A DNA stretch of 64,000 bases from Lacrimispora amygdalina (GTDB lineage Bacteria; Bacillota; Clostridia; Lachnospirales; Lachnospiraceae), in assembly GCF_900205965.1 (NCBI RefSeq), contig NZ_OAOF01000005.1:62001-126000 (forward strand). The letters run 5' to 3'. Position numbers and translations under genes: made by a program. Each line of letters begins with the position of its first letter. The stretch's first letter is position 1. Shown piece by piece: positions 15,550 to 25,670 of this stretch. The notes beneath the pieces are model-generated. The model had not been told where the DNA came from and ran no database searches. It worked only from the letters and a program-made list of their open reading frames with translations.

Positions 15550-17850
15550 TTATTTTGAGGTGTCCTTTTCTGACTTAAACTGGCCAGGTGTTATTCCTGC
15601 ATATTTTTTAAACACCCTTATGAAATTCTGTTGGGAATTAAAGCCAGTCGTGGAGGCAATCTCTTTTACCGGTTTACCGGTAGTTAAAAGCAGTTCCTTG
15701 GCCTGTTCTATCCGGTACTGGTTTAAATAATCAACAAAATTAATGCCAAAACTCTCTTTAAACAGCCTGCTTAAATAGCTGGTGGTAGTGTTGCACTGAT
15801 CTGCCAACAGATTTAAAGAAAGATTTGGGTCTGCATAATTTTCCTCTATGCAGTGTTTTGCCCGTATTAAATACTTATGCTGCTGCTTTAAATATTTCAC
15901 AGACAGCAGATTGACAGCAGCTGTACAAAACGGGACCATATACTCTTGCATACAGGAGGGATTTGCAGCGCATTTGGCTGTATAGGGTTCCGGGTTAAAT
16001 ACGAATGCATATTCCTTTTCCTCAGAATTTGTAATTCGGTAGGAGGCAAGTGTGCTTAAAAAAGCAAGGCGGTAATATTCATACGCTCTGCAGATCTCTT
16101 CAGGACTCCCGTCATGAGGCAGGGTATGGCAGATATGAATCGCCTTTTTTAAAGCGGAGTCAGTATCCCCTTTCATAATCAGCCCGGAGATGGACTTCAA
16201 TTGCAGCTGGAAGAAATGATAGTTGTACTTTACGGAATCCTCTTCTTTATCAACAAGTTTCCCCTCTGCTTCTTGGGAGGGGTATTTCTGGCTGGCCAGT
16301 CGTTCTAAGCTTTCCTGATAGGAAAAGGATACATTTTGAATGGAACTGCATTTTGGTCCAATTTCCAGCAATACACTGCTTCTTCGGTCACCGGAGTAAA
16401 AGAAGGCTTCTTCCAGCCTGATTTCAAATTCTGTTATTCTGTTATATCCAAGTTCTGCATCAAACTGGATAATTACAGCATAAAGAGAGTCGTCAATCTG
16501 CTGCATTACATATCTGCAGATCCCTTCAGAGTCCCGCTCAAGGAACTGCCTCAGACTGTCAGTTAGCTGATGTCTTATCATGGGCTCAACAAAATCCTGG
16601 AATGTTACTGTGATTACTTTGCATGGATCTTTGCTGTTTAAGGGGCTTCCCGTATTTGTAAGTATGCTTTGAATATAAGGAAGGTCCATAGGCTTTCCAG
16701 TCAGCAGGTCAAAATAAAATTCCTTTGATATTTTTGGAATCATATTGCTTAAAATATAATCCAGTTGATATTTATTGTTGGAAATCTTTAAAAAACTTTC
16801 CGTTAAATAGTCCCATTCATTTTTACTGTCAGTATTACACCATTCACTTTCTTTTGCAGAAATCATTTTCTTTAATTTCTGAACAGGCATGTAGCTTAGA
16901 TAGAGGACACAGATTGACAAAAGTGAACTTAAAATTATAATCAGTGCAAAATAAGGAAGAGAATTCATCAGCACCATTCGGGAGGAAGGCATAAAAGCTG
17001 TGTCATCTACCAGCAAAATCAGATAAATTCCAGTCTGATCAGACTTACAGAAATAATAATGCTGATTATCTGAATATACGGTATTCTTACCCTCTTTTAT
17101 GTAGTCTGGTATCAGACTAATAAAGCCTTTTGGCACCCCGTTATAATCCAGCATGCCGGGAAAGAGCGGATTAAAATCATTGTCATAGGCCAGGAGATGG
17201 CTGTAAGATGTCTGGGCTGCTTCCAATGCATCATAAAGGACGGAAGATTTCATCTTCATAAACAGCGTTCCCAGTCCCTTTTTTCCATTCAGGGGAAAGT
17301 CCCTGACCATATAGACTCTGCCCTTATAAATCTCAATAGAGGTGGTGCGCCCGCTTTTAAGCAGAGCCGTAGAAGGGGGAGAGGCAAAGTGCCTGTTCAC
17401 CAGATCCTTTTCCCGGAAAAAGTCCAGAGAACATTTTTCATAGGTAGAAGTCAGAATTTGATTGGTTTTTCTTATGTAGAGATAAATTTCTTCCATCCCT
17501 TCGGTTTCCTGGCAGTAACCATTTAATACAGACCATACCTGGTAATTGGCCACAGAGTCTAAAGGTTTAGGGGTTACTACAGAATCTACAATGTCTGCAT
17601 CGTAGGTAATATGAGTCAGCGAATTGTGGAATCCGGAAAACAGCGTGTCCATTGTTTTTATGGAAACTTCCAGAGTGTTGGTGTAAATCAGGTTATTATT
17701 TTTAAGAAATGTGGTAGTGGTCTGGTGGTTGACTACCATGGATACCACTGTCATCAGGATACCGCTGAAAACAACCATTACAGTAAAAAGCTGTGTCAAA
17801 AGTTTTTTGTTTCGGAATTTCCGTAAAATATCTTTTAGATTATGATTCAT
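15550..17850 (-). CDS. Membrane-anchored AraC-family transcriptional regulator
   Basis: The 766-residue protein has a first membrane helix at about residues 18-40, an extracellular sensor region of about 250 residues, a second helix near 295-320 and an AraC DNA-binding domain at the C-terminus, with two helix-turn-helix units: LNLLADQCNTTTSYLSRLF and VKEIASTTGFNSQQNFIRVF. Proteins of this type sense sugars or their oligomers outside the cell and activate neighbouring transport operons. It is divergent from the ABC transporter/mannonate-dehydratase operon, its probable target. The gap to that operon's first gene is about 115 bases. The ligand is unknown. Confidence 0.87.
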   Translation of the reverse strand: MNHNLKDILRKFRNKKLLTQLFTVMVVFSGILMTVVSMVVNHQTTTTFLKNNNLIYTNTLEVSIKTMDTLFSGFHNSLTHITYDADIVDSVVTPKPLDSVANYQVWSVLNGYCQETEGMEEIYLYIRKTNQILTSTYEKCSLDFFREKDLVNRHFASPPSTALLKSGRTTSIEIYKGRVYMVRDFPLNGKKGLGTLFMKMKSSVLYDALEAAQTSYSHLLAYDNDFNPLFPGMLDYNGVPKGFISLIPDYIKEGKNTVYSDNQHYYFCKSDQTGIYLILLVDDTAFMPSSRMVLMNSLPYFALIIILSSLLSICVLYLSYMPVQKLKKMISAKESEWCNTDSKNEWDYLTESFLKISNNKYQLDYILSNMIPKISKEFYFDLLTGKPMDLPYIQSILTNTGSPLNSKDPCKVITVTFQDFVEPMIRHQLTDSLRQFLERDSEGICRYVMQQIDDSLYAVIIQFDAELGYNRITEFEIRLEEAFFYSGDRRSSVLLEIGPKCSSIQNVSFSYQESLERLASQKYPSQEAEGKLVDKEEDSVKYNYHFFQLQLKSISGLIMKGDTDSALKKAIHICHTLPHDGSPEEICRAYEYYRLAFLSTLASYRITNSEEKEYAFVFNPEPYTAKCAANPSCMQEYMVPFCTAAVNLLSVKYLKQQHKYLIRAKHCIEENYADPNLSLNLLADQCNTTTSYLSRLFKESFGINFVDYLNQYRIEQAKELLLTTGKPVKEIASTTGFNSQQNFIRVFKKYAGITPGQFKSEKDTSK

Positions 17851-17965
17851 GAATGACGACCCCTCCCAGATGAAAAAAATTAGCCTTCATACATGTAAGC
17901 TATACTCACGATACAGCAACGAGCTCGGTTGGTGTGAAATTGTATGGAGAAAGGGAACGAACATT

Positions 17966-19549
17966 ATGAGAAAAAGAATTATTTGTTGTCTCCTGGCGGC
18001 TGTCTTAGGGGCCGGCACGCTGTCAGGCTGCGGGGGAGGAACAAAAAGCAGTACTCCGGGAATGAACGCAGCAGGCAGTACAGAAACCTCCAATGGCAAA
18101 AAAGCAGGCGGAGAAAATGTTGTAACGTATTCCATGTCTGAGGATGTTTACACATGGGATCCCATGGGACAGCCTGTTGTTCCGTTTTACAGCATTCAGC
18201 TTCTGATTTACGATATGCTGGTGCGTACGGACCACGCGGGTAATTATGAACCAGGTCTTGCTACAGAATGGAGCGTATCCGATGACGGTCTGGACTGGAC
18301 TTTCAAATTAAGGCAGGGAGTCAAATTCCATAACGGAGAAGATTTTAATGCGGATTGTGTAAAGGCAACTCTGGAACGAGGTGCGCTTAACAATACCTTG
18401 AATATGAACTTCCTCTGGTCTGATATTGAATCAGTGGAAGCCGCAGACGAATATACGGCTGTTGTACACTGTAAGAAGCCAATTGGCGATATGCTCAACC
18501 AGCTTACCTATATGCCTATGCTTCCGGCAAAGGCTCTGGCAGAGCAGGGAGAGGATCTGTTTAAGACAAGCCCTGGTACAGGTCCATGGAAATTTGTCAG
18601 CTGGGATCCGGGCAATGAAGCCGTATTCGTAAGAAACGATGATTACTGGGATTGGGGCGATCAAAAATCCAATGTGGATAAGATCATTTATAAGCCGATA
18701 TCGGAAGATACCACCCGTGTATCCAGTATGAGAACCGGTGAATTCGATTTGATCTCCAACATACCCCCGGATCAGGTGGATGTCCTTTCCGGAACAGATG
18801 GCGTCACAGTGGATTCCAAGCCAGGCACTACCATCAGCTGGATGGCGCTTCAGTGCGGGCAGGGGAAACCGTTTGCAGATAAAAATGTGCGCCTTGCCCT
18901 GACTCATGCCATTGACAGAAAGCTGATTGTGGAGAGCATTCTTGGTTCCGGTTCTCCCGCTTACTGGCCTGTAATGGAAGGCGTTACGGGATATGATAAG
19001 GATCTGGAAAGTAAGTACAACCAGTATGATCCGGAGCTTGCAAAGAAACTTTTAAAAGACAGCAGCTACAAGGGAGAGGAAATCTACTTCATGGCTATCG
19101 ATGGAAAAGTACCACGTACAAAAGAGGTGCTTCAGGCGGTAATGTCCATGATGACAGAAGCAGGATTTAATGTAAAACTGGAGATCATGGAAGGCGCAAC
19201 GTTTGTAACCAAGCGTTCTGCCGGAGATTACGATATTGCATTCTCCAATGTATTTTACAACAACGGATCTCCATGGAGGCATATGATTACACACTGGCTG
19301 TCCGATTCCTGCAATACCCAGCTTGAAAATCCTGAGATCACCTCTCTGTTAACAGAGGCCAGACAGACCATTGATACAAACAAGCAGGATGAACTGTTAA
19401 AGCAGGCGTTTTCACTGATGATGGAAGACGGAGGCCGTATGTGCTACTTCATTAATCTGGATACCATCAATGCTTATTCCAATAAGCTGAGCGGAGTCAA
19501 ACTTTACAACGACACCATTATCGATCTTTCGAGAGTTATGAAAAACTAA
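17966..19549 (+). CDS. ABC transporter solute-binding lipoprotein (family 5, peptide/nickel type)
   Basis: A 527-residue extracytoplasmic binding protein. The N-terminus RKRIICCLLAAVLGAGTLSGC is a lipoprotein signal with lipobox LSGC ending at Cys22. The mature part has the family 5 landmarks GNYEPGLATEWSVSDDGLDW and FKLRQGVKFHNGEDFNADCV. An in-frame ATG at 17849 would add 39 residues before the signal and overlaps the divergent gene's start, so 17966 is chosen. Family 5 proteins bind peptides but also oligosaccharides and glycosides; the downstream sugar-acid enzymes make a carbohydrate ligand likely here. It is the first gene of an eight-gene operon. Confidence 0.9.
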   Translation: MRKRIICCLLAAVLGAGTLSGCGGGTKSSTPGMNAAGSTETSNGKKAGGENVVTYSMSEDVYTWDPMGQPVVPFYSIQLLIYDMLVRTDHAGNYEPGLATEWSVSDDGLDWTFKLRQGVKFHNGEDFNADCVKATLERGALNNTLNMNFLWSDIESVEAADEYTAVVHCKKPIGDMLNQLTYMPMLPAKALAEQGEDLFKTSPGTGPWKFVSWDPGNEAVFVRNDDYWDWGDQKSNVDKIIYKPISEDTTRVSSMRTGEFDLISNIPPDQVDVLSGTDGVTVDSKPGTTISWMALQCGQGKPFADKNVRLALTHAIDRKLIVESILGSGSPAYWPVMEGVTGYDKDLESKYNQYDPELAKKLLKDSSYKGEEIYFMAIDGKVPRTKEVLQAVMSMMTEAGFNVKLEIMEGATFVTKRSAGDYDIAFSNVFYNNGSPWRHMITHWLSDSCNTQLENPEITSLLTEARQTIDTNKQDELLKQAFSLMMEDGGRMCYFINLDTINAYSNKLSGVKLYNDTIIDLSRVMKN

Positions 19550-19571
19550 TCTATAACCAGGGGGTAATGAA

Positions 19572-20501
19572 ATGCAGAATTTCATGCAGTTTATGGTAAA
19601 AAGACTGCTGTCAGCGGTTATCGTGCTTTTTGGCGTATCCATTGTAGCCTTTGGCCTTATGCGTCTCGCCCCGGGCAATCCGGCAGCTCTCATGCTGCCG
19701 GATAATGCCACAGCGGAGCAGATTGCAGCCGTAGAAGCCAAAATGGGACTGAATAAACCGCTTATTCAGCAATACATCATCTATATAGGAGATGTTCTCC
19801 ACGGAAATCTGGGTACATCTATTTTTTTTAACCGTTCTTGCGGGGAATTGATATTCGGACGTCTTCCGGCAACAGGGTTACTGACCTTTGCTGCAGTGGT
19901 TGTGTCCATCTTAGTCAGCTTTCCCATGGGAATCATATCGGGAATTAAGAAGGGGTCAGCAGTTGATTTTTTATCCATGGTATTCGCACTTTTGGGAATG
20001 TCCATGTCTCAGGTATGGCTGGGATTGCTTTTCATCCTGTTTTTCGGTGTATTTATGGGATTGCTTCCCACACAGGGGTACGGTTCCTTCCAAAATCTCA
20101 TACTTCCAGCACTCACCCTTGGGCTGCCCCTTGCTGCTTTAGTCACAAGAATGCTTCGCTCCGGAATGTATGAGGTTTTGGAAGAGGATTACATCACAGC
20201 GACGAAGGCAAGAGGAATCGGTAATTTTAAGATATATACAAGATATGCCTTAAAAAATGCTCTGCTACCCACCATTACCATCATCGGAATGCAGATCGGA
20301 CAGCTTCTTGCCGGAGCGATAATTGTGGAACAGGTATTTGGCTGGCCCGGACTTGGAAGTCTGACTGTAAAAGCCATTAACATGAGGGATTTTCCCCTGA
20401 TTCAGTCAATTCTGCTTGTGACGGCTTCCCTGTTCGTAATCATTAATATTCTGGTGGATATTATTTATGTGGCGGTTGATCCGCGCATGAGCCTGAATTA
20501 G
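19572..20501 (+). CDS. ABC transporter permease, DppB type
   Basis: A 309-residue membrane protein with six predicted helices, beginning MQNFMQFMVKRLLSAVIVLF. It carries the coupling-helix EAA-type segment ITATKARGIGNFKIYTRYAL and ends DIIYVAVDPRMSLN, typical of DppB/OppB permeases. It pairs with the DppC-type permease 12 bases downstream to form the channel. GGGGG precedes the ATG. The binding protein upstream and two ATPases downstream complete the importer. Confidence 0.93.
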   Translation: MQNFMQFMVKRLLSAVIVLFGVSIVAFGLMRLAPGNPAALMLPDNATAEQIAAVEAKMGLNKPLIQQYIIYIGDVLHGNLGTSIFFNRSCGELIFGRLPATGLLTFAAVVVSILVSFPMGIISGIKKGSAVDFLSMVFALLGMSMSQVWLGLLFILFFGVFMGLLPTQGYGSFQNLILPALTLGLPLAALVTRMLRSGMYEVLEEDYITATKARGIGNFKIYTRYALKNALLPTITIIGMQIGQLLAGAIIVEQVFGWPGLGSLTVKAINMRDFPLIQSILLVTASLFVIINILVDIIYVAVDPRMSLN

Positions 20502-20513
20502 GGAGGAGACAAC

Positions 20514-21368
20514 ATGAAAAAAAGTGAATTGCTTCGCAGAATGAAAAAGTCGAAGTTCTTTGTCATCGGGCTGATTATAGCAGTTTTTGTAGCTCTTGCT
20601 GCTTTTTCTTCTCCACTGTTTGTGGTTCATGATCCCATTCAGTCGGATTTACACAAGCGTCTGATCTCCCCGGAATTCCTTGCAAATGGAATTAACGGAT
20701 ACATACTGGGTACAGACGCCCTTGGTCAGGATATTTTTACGAGGCTGGTTACCGGCTGCCGTATCTCTTTATTAATTGCAGCAGCAGGAGTGCTGATTCC
20801 TGCGTTAATCGGAACTGCCCTGGGAGCAATAGCCGGATATTTCGGAGGCACCATTGATAACGTTATCATGCGTATCTGTGATATACAGCTATCCATACCC
20901 ACTATGGTTCTGGCAATTACCGTAATGGCAATTTTCGGCAACAGCGTACCGAATCTATTACTGGTACTTGCCATTGTGGGCTGGACTTCTTATACCAGGG
21001 TGGTGCGGGGAAGCGTAATGGGAATCCGCAACAGCGAATTTATCCATGCATCAAGAGTGCTTGGTGCTTCCAATGCAAGGATACTTTTAACCCAGATTCT
21101 ACCCTGTGTACTGACTCCGCTCATTATCTTAATGAGCCAGCAGATCGGATTTGTCATTCTGACAGAGGCGAATTTAAGCTTTCTGGGTATGGGAGTTCCC
21201 CTTCCTAATCCGTCTCTTGGCTCCATGATTGCAGATGGCAGAGAATATATCGCCACTGCCCCCTGGACGGTAGTGGTTCCAGGAGTGACGTTAATGATCA
21301 TTGTACTGGCATTTAACTTCCTTGGTGACGGAGTACGTGACATTCTGGATCCCAAAAACAAAGATTAA
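20514..21368 (+). CDS. ABC transporter permease, DppC type
   Basis: A 284-residue membrane protein with an N-terminal helix (about residues 18-40), then HDPIQSDLHKRLISP and LGTDALGQDIFTRLVTGCRI, the conserved periplasmic-side motif of OppC/DppC permeases, five further helices and the cytoplasmic loop IHASRVLGASNARILLTQIL that docks on the ATPases. It ends with LGDGVRDILDPKNKD, the usual C-terminal pattern. GGGAGGAG precedes the ATG. It forms the second half of the channel. Confidence 0.93.
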   Translation: MKKSELLRRMKKSKFFVIGLIIAVFVALAAFSSPLFVVHDPIQSDLHKRLISPEFLANGINGYILGTDALGQDIFTRLVTGCRISLLIAAAGVLIPALIGTALGAIAGYFGGTIDNVIMRICDIQLSIPTMVLAITVMAIFGNSVPNLLLVLAIVGWTSYTRVVRGSVMGIRNSEFIHASRVLGASNARILLTQILPCVLTPLIILMSQQIGFVILTEANLSFLGMGVPLPNPSLGSMIADGREYIATAPWTVVVPGVTLMIIVLAFNFLGDGVRDILDPKNKD

Positions 21369-21384
21369 GGCTGGAGGCGACAAC

Positions 21385-22353
21385 ATGGCACCATTGTTGG
21401 AAATAAAAGATTTGCATGTAGAATATAAAACCGGGCGGGCGACCGCAAAGGCGCTTAACGGGATTAATTTAACCATTGAGCGTGGAGAAGCACTGGGACT
21501 TGTAGGAGAGACAGGTGCTGGTAAAACAACCATTGCCTTATCCGCCTTAAAGCTTCTTCCAAAAGAAGTGGGCAATATAACCGGAGGTTCCATACTTTAT
21601 GATGGAAAATCGATTCTGGAAATGAATAACAAAAGCTTAGAGGAGATGAGGGGAAATAAAATATCCATGATATTCCAAAACCCCTTAAGCTCATTAAACC
21701 CTTTATTTACCGTTGGAGAACAGATCTCCATGGTAATCAGAAAACATGAAAAACTAAGTAAAAGGGACGCTGCAAAAAGAGCACAGGAACTTTTAGAACT
21801 GGTGGGCATTGCAAAATACCGCTTAGAGGATTTCCCCCATCAATTTTCCGGAGGTATGAGGCAGAGAGTGGGAATTGCAGCAGCTCTTGCCTGCAATCCA
21901 GAACTTTTAATTGCCGATGAACCTACCACAGCTCTTGATGTGACCATTCAGGCACAGATTTTAGAACTGATGAAAGAGCTTCAGAGGAAGCGCTCCAGCT
22001 CCCTGTTAATGATCACCCACAATTTGGGAATTATCGCGGAGCTCTGCCAGAAGGTTGCGGTCATTTATGCGGGAACCATCATCGAATACGGTACGGTGGA
22101 GGAAGTCTTCACCAATCCAAAGCACTGGTATACAAAAGGACTTTTAGGCGCGATTCCAAACCTGAACGGCCCAAGAAACCGTCTGGCTTTTATTCCTGGA
22201 AATGTAGCCAATGCCTGCTCATTGCCTTCAGGCTGTAAATTCCATCCACGCTGTACCTCCTGTGCAGACCGCTGCAGGAAGGAAGTTCCGCCGCTGCAGG
22301 AATATGGAACGGATCATCTGGTGGCCTGCTTTATAAGGGAGGAAGCAAACTAA
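21385..22353 (+). CDS. ABC transporter ATPase, DppD/OppD type
   Basis: The 322-residue ATPase has Walker A GETGAGKTT, the Q-loop IFQNPLSSLNP, signature FSGGMRQRVG, Walker B ELLIADEPTTALD and the H-loop MITHNLG. The C-terminal oligopeptide-transporter extension contains the cysteine cluster CKFHPRCTSCADRCRK, which in relatives can bind an iron-sulfur cluster. The ATG at 21385 follows GGAGG by 7 bases; an upstream in-frame start at 21301 would overlap the permease. Its TAATG stop-start overlap couples it to the second ATPase. Confidence 0.93.
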   Translation: MAPLLEIKDLHVEYKTGRATAKALNGINLTIERGEALGLVGETGAGKTTIALSALKLLPKEVGNITGGSILYDGKSILEMNNKSLEEMRGNKISMIFQNPLSSLNPLFTVGEQISMVIRKHEKLSKRDAAKRAQELLELVGIAKYRLEDFPHQFSGGMRQRVGIAAALACNPELLIADEPTTALDVTIQAQILELMKELQRKRSSSLLMITHNLGIIAELCQKVAVIYAGTIIEYGTVEEVFTNPKHWYTKGLLGAIPNLNGPRNRLAFIPGNVANACSLPSGCKFHPRCTSCADRCRKEVPPLQEYGTDHLVACFIREEAN

Positions 22354-23372
22354 TGGAGAAGCAGAATCTTCCGGTCATAGAAGTCCGGAATTTAAAGAAA
22401 CATTTTAAAGTAAAAAACAAAGGAATCCTTCATGCGGTTGACGGTGTCAGTTTTTCTGTTATGCCCGGAGAAACTCTGGGTCTGGTGGGGGAATCCGGCT
22501 GCGGAAAATCCACAGTAGGAAATGTAATTATGAGGCTTCATAAAGCAACAGATGGAGAGGTTCTTTATAAGGGCAGCAGTGTACTTGATTCTAAGGGAAA
22601 TGAAAGCATGGATTATAGAAAGAAAATCCAGATTATTTTTCAGGATCCTTATTCATCATTAAATCCCAAAAAAACAATTCAAAGTATTATGGAGGAGTCC
22701 TACCGGATCCATAATCTCTGTTCAGGAAATGAACGGCGGGAACGGATTAAAGAGATCATTGAGCTATGCGGACTGGAAAAATACGTACTGGATAAATATC
22801 CCCATGAGCTGGATGGAGGAAAGCGGCAGCTGGTTGGGATTGCCAGAGCATTATCCTTAGGACCGGAATTTATCGTTTGTGATGAACCGGTTTCCTCCCT
22901 GGATGTGTCAATTCAGGCGACAATCATTAATCTTCTTATTGATCTGCAGAAAAAGATGAATTTATCCTTCCTGTTTATTTCTCATGATTTAAGCGTGGTA
23001 AGGCATATCTCACAGAAAGTGGCAGTGATGTATTTAGGACAGATCATAGAGATGGCACAGACAGATGAGATTTTTTCCAATGCGCTTCACCCCTATACCA
23101 TTGCTTTGCTGTCAGCAGTTCCTAAAATTAATTTTAAAGAAAGAACAAACAGGATTGTACTGACCGGCGATGTGCCAAGTCCCATTAATCCGGGAGAAGG
23201 CTGCAGATTCGCACCCAGGTGCTTTTTATGCAGAGATATCTGTAAAACCCAGAAACCGGATTTAAAAGAAGTGGAACCAGGGCACTTTGCAGCCTGTCAT
23301 TTCTACGAAGAATCAAGAGAAAAGGCCCGAGAGCTGGAAACTGGAGGACAAGATGGATACAAAAATCAGTGA
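22353..23372 (+). CDS. ABC transporter ATPase, DppF/OppF type, with divergent signature motif
   Basis: The 339-residue ATPase has Walker [11 protein letters not shown]-loop [14 protein letters not shown], Walker [14 protein letters not shown] and H-loop FISHDLS. The signature is [10 protein letters not shown] rather than the usual LSGGQRQRI, which could weaken its ATP site, as happens in one half of asymmetric ATPase pairs. The C-terminal oligopeptide extension has [17 protein letters not shown]. It overlaps the DppD gene by one base and the mannonate-dehydratase-like gene by 20 bases, so transport and catabolism are genetically fused in one operon. Confidence 0.92.
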   Translation: MEKQNLPVIEVRNLKKHFKVKNKGILHAVDGVSFSVMPGETLGLVGESGCGKSTVGNVIMRLHKATDGEVLYKGSSVLDSKGNESMDYRKKIQIIFQDPYSSLNPKKTIQSIMEESYRIHNLCSGNERRERIKEIIELCGLEKYVLDKYPHELDGGKRQLVGIARALSLGPEFIVCDEPVSSLDVSIQATIINLLIDLQKKMNLSFLFISHDLSVVRHISQKVAVMYLGQIIEMAQTDEIFSNALHPYTIALLSAVPKINFKERTNRIVLTGDVPSPINPGEGCRFAPRCFLCRDICKTQKPDLKEVEPGHFAACHFYEESREKARELETGGQDGYKNQ

Positions 23373-24600
23373 TATTCAGGTAATACTAACGGCACCGGAA
23401 GGAATTAATCTGGTGGTTGTAAAGGTGATAACCAACCAGCCGGGACTGTACGGGCTTGGCTGTGCGACATTTGCCTACCGCCATCTGGCTGTAAAGACGG
23501 TAGTGGAGGAATATTTAAAGCCCCTTCTCACAGGCAGAGAGGTGGACCGGATCGAAGATATCTGGCAGCTCATGCACCAGAACGGATATTGGAGAAACGG
23601 ACCAATTGAAAATAATGCAATTTCAGGGGTGGATATGGCATTATGGGATATTAAAGGCAAAATGGCAGGAATGCCGGTGTACCAGCTGTTTGGCGGAAAA
23701 TGCAGGGAGGGAATACCTGTTTACCGCCATGCAGACGGAAAAGATGCAGAGGAAGTTTGTGAAAATATTCTGCGTTATAAGGAAATGGGTATTACCAATA
23801 TCCGGTGCCAGTGCGGAGGTTATGGCGGAGAAAGCTATGGAACCGTTCCGGCTACAGCTCCAAAAGGCGCATTGAGCGGTGTGTATCTCGATTCCAGGGA
23901 ATATATCCAGAATACGGTCAAACTTTTTGAGGACATCAGAAACCGGATCGGATATGACATGAATCTTGTTCACGATGTACATGAACGGATTGCTCCGGTA
24001 GATTCCATTAAGCTGGCAAAAGCACTGGAACCTTATGACTTATTTTTCCTTGAGGATCCGGTTCCCATTGAACAGCTTCCCTGGCTTAGAAATTTGCGGG
24101 AGCAGACAAGTATCCCCATTGCAGAGGGAGAACTGTTTAATAATGCTGTGGAATGGAAGCAGATCATTGCGGAACACCTGATTGACTTTATCCGGGTTCA
24201 TTTAAGTCAGATCGGGGGCATCACTCCGGCCAGAAAGCTTCAGATTTTTGCAGAGCAGTATGGTGTAAGAACGGCATGGCACGGACCTGGAGACATGTCG
24301 CCCATTGCCCATGCAGCCAATATACATTTAGATCTTTCCGCACCGAATTTCGGGGTACAGGAGTGGTCGGGAATCGAACCGCCTAATTTTGTTATTCAGG
24401 ATTTAAAAGGTCCGAGAGGAGCGCTTTTAGAGGTATTTCCCGGACTTCCGGAATTTAGTAACGGTTATGTGTATGCCAATGACAGGCCAGGTCTTGGAGT
24501 TGATATCAATGAAAAAGAAGCCGCAAAATATCCATGCGAAAGTACCGTTGTCACCTGGACTCAGACCAGGCGCAGGGATGGCGCACTTCAGACCCCTTAA
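23353..24600 (+). CDS. Enolase-superfamily sugar-acid dehydratase (ManD/RspA-like)
   Basis: The 415-residue product has the mandelate racemase/enolase N-terminal lid and a C-terminal barrel with NLVHDVHERI (metal Asp), LFFLEDPVPIEQ and IAEGELFNN (metal Glu residues), and TAWHGPGDMSPIAHAAN with the catalytic histidine. This matches the D-mannonate dehydratase (ManD/RspA) group, which removes water from mannonate or gluconate to give 2-keto-3-deoxygluconate. The start at 23353 has GGAGG 5 bases upstream and overlaps the ATPase gene by 20 bases. Several members act weakly or on other aldonates, so the substrate stays open. Confidence 0.87.
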   Translation: MDTKISDIQVILTAPEGINLVVVKVITNQPGLYGLGCATFAYRHLAVKTVVEEYLKPLLTGREVDRIEDIWQLMHQNGYWRNGPIENNAISGVDMALWDIKGKMAGMPVYQLFGGKCREGIPVYRHADGKDAEEVCENILRYKEMGITNIRCQCGGYGGESYGTVPATAPKGALSGVYLDSREYIQNTVKLFEDIRNRIGYDMNLVHDVHERIAPVDSIKLAKALEPYDLFFLEDPVPIEQLPWLRNLREQTSIPIAEGELFNNAVEWKQIIAEHLIDFIRVHLSQIGGITPARKLQIFAEQYGVRTAWHGPGDMSPIAHAANIHLDLSAPNFGVQEWSGIEPPNFVIQDLKGPRGALLEVFPGLPEFSNGYVYANDRPGLGVDINEKEAAKYPCESTVVTWTQTRRRDGALQTP

Positions 24601-24632
24601 TTAATAAAAGAAGAAACATGGAGGAAACAACA

Positions 24633-25655
24633 ATGAAGTCTTGTGTAATTACCAGTCCGTTTCACTATGAGATACGTGAAATTCCCATACCGGAACCGGG
24701 AGACAATGAAGTATTAATCCAGATGAAATCAGCCGGTGTATGTGGGAGCGATTTACATATCTACAGAGGAGAGAATCCCTGCTCCACGTATCCTCTGGTA
24801 CCTGGTCATGAAAATGCCGGAATTGTGGCAAAAACAGGGAAAAATGTTACAAATGTCAAAGTGGGTGACCACGTAGTAGTAGACTTAATCATCACTTGCG
24901 GCCAATGCTTTCAGTGCACCCATGGAAGAGAAGAGGTGTGCGAGCATGTGCTGGTGAGAGGAAGCGGTACTGACGGAGGATGGAGAGAGTATTTTACAGC
25001 ACCTGAAGATGATGTATATAAAATTGAAGATTCCATTCCGTGGAAAGACGCTGCCTTAATTGAGCCAATTGCTATTGGTGCCCACTGCACCAAACGGGGC
25101 AGAATTCAGCCTGATGATACGGTATTTATCCTTGGAACCGGAACCATTGGAACGATTATTCTTCAGGCATGTAAGGTGATCGGTGCAAAGGTGATCTGCT
25201 GTGATATTGACGACGAGTCTTTAAAACGGGCAAAAACCTTTGGAGCAGATGAGACCATTAACAGCAAAACAGAAAACATTGCCGATAGAATATCTCAGAT
25301 TACCTGCGGACACGGTTGTACAGCTGCATTTGATTCCGCCTGTTTCCCGGGAAGTCTCACGCTCCTTTTAGAGCCTGGAATTGTATGCAACGCAGGCAGA
25401 GTGATTCCCATGGGATTTTCAGATAAACCGGAAAGTTTCAGTCAGGCGGATATTAACAAGCGGGAACTTGATATTATAGGAAGCAGAATGAGTGCCTATC
25501 AGTTTCAGCCTGTAGCAAAGAATATGGCAGAGGGGAAATACCAGTTAGAAGGCCTTGCCACGACCTTTGTAAAATTCAGTGAAATAGAAAAGGTATTTAA
25601 GAATATGGAAAATCCGGATCCGGCAGTAAAAAAGACCGTAATATTATTTGATTAG
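24633..25655 (+). CDS. Zinc-dependent medium-chain dehydrogenase (sugar alcohol/sugar acid type)
   Basis: The 340-residue MDR enzyme has the catalytic zinc ligand motif GVCGSDLHIY, VPGHENAG, the structural-zinc cysteines in ITCGQCFQCTHGREEVC, and the Rossmann loop FILGTGTIGTIILQ with CCDIDDESL for NAD. It resembles the galactitol, threonine or L-gulonate/galactonate 5-dehydrogenase subgroup. In this operon it probably oxidises a sugar acid such as a hexonate to its keto form. GGAGG lies 8-9 bases before the ATG at 24633; an earlier in-frame start lies inside the upstream gene. Confidence 0.87.
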   Translation: MKSCVITSPFHYEIREIPIPEPGDNEVLIQMKSAGVCGSDLHIYRGENPCSTYPLVPGHENAGIVAKTGKNVTNVKVGDHVVVDLIITCGQCFQCTHGREEVCEHVLVRGSGTDGGWREYFTAPEDDVYKIEDSIPWKDAALIEPIAIGAHCTKRGRIQPDDTVFILGTGTIGTIILQACKVIGAKVICCDIDDESLKRAKTFGADETINSKTENIADRISQITCGHGCTAAFDSACFPGSLTLLLEPGIVCNAGRVIPMGFSDKPESFSQADINKRELDIIGSRMSAYQFQPVAKNMAEGKYQLEGLATTFVKFSEIEKVFKNMENPDPAVKKTVILFD

Positions 25656-25670
25656 CAGGGAGGAACAGAT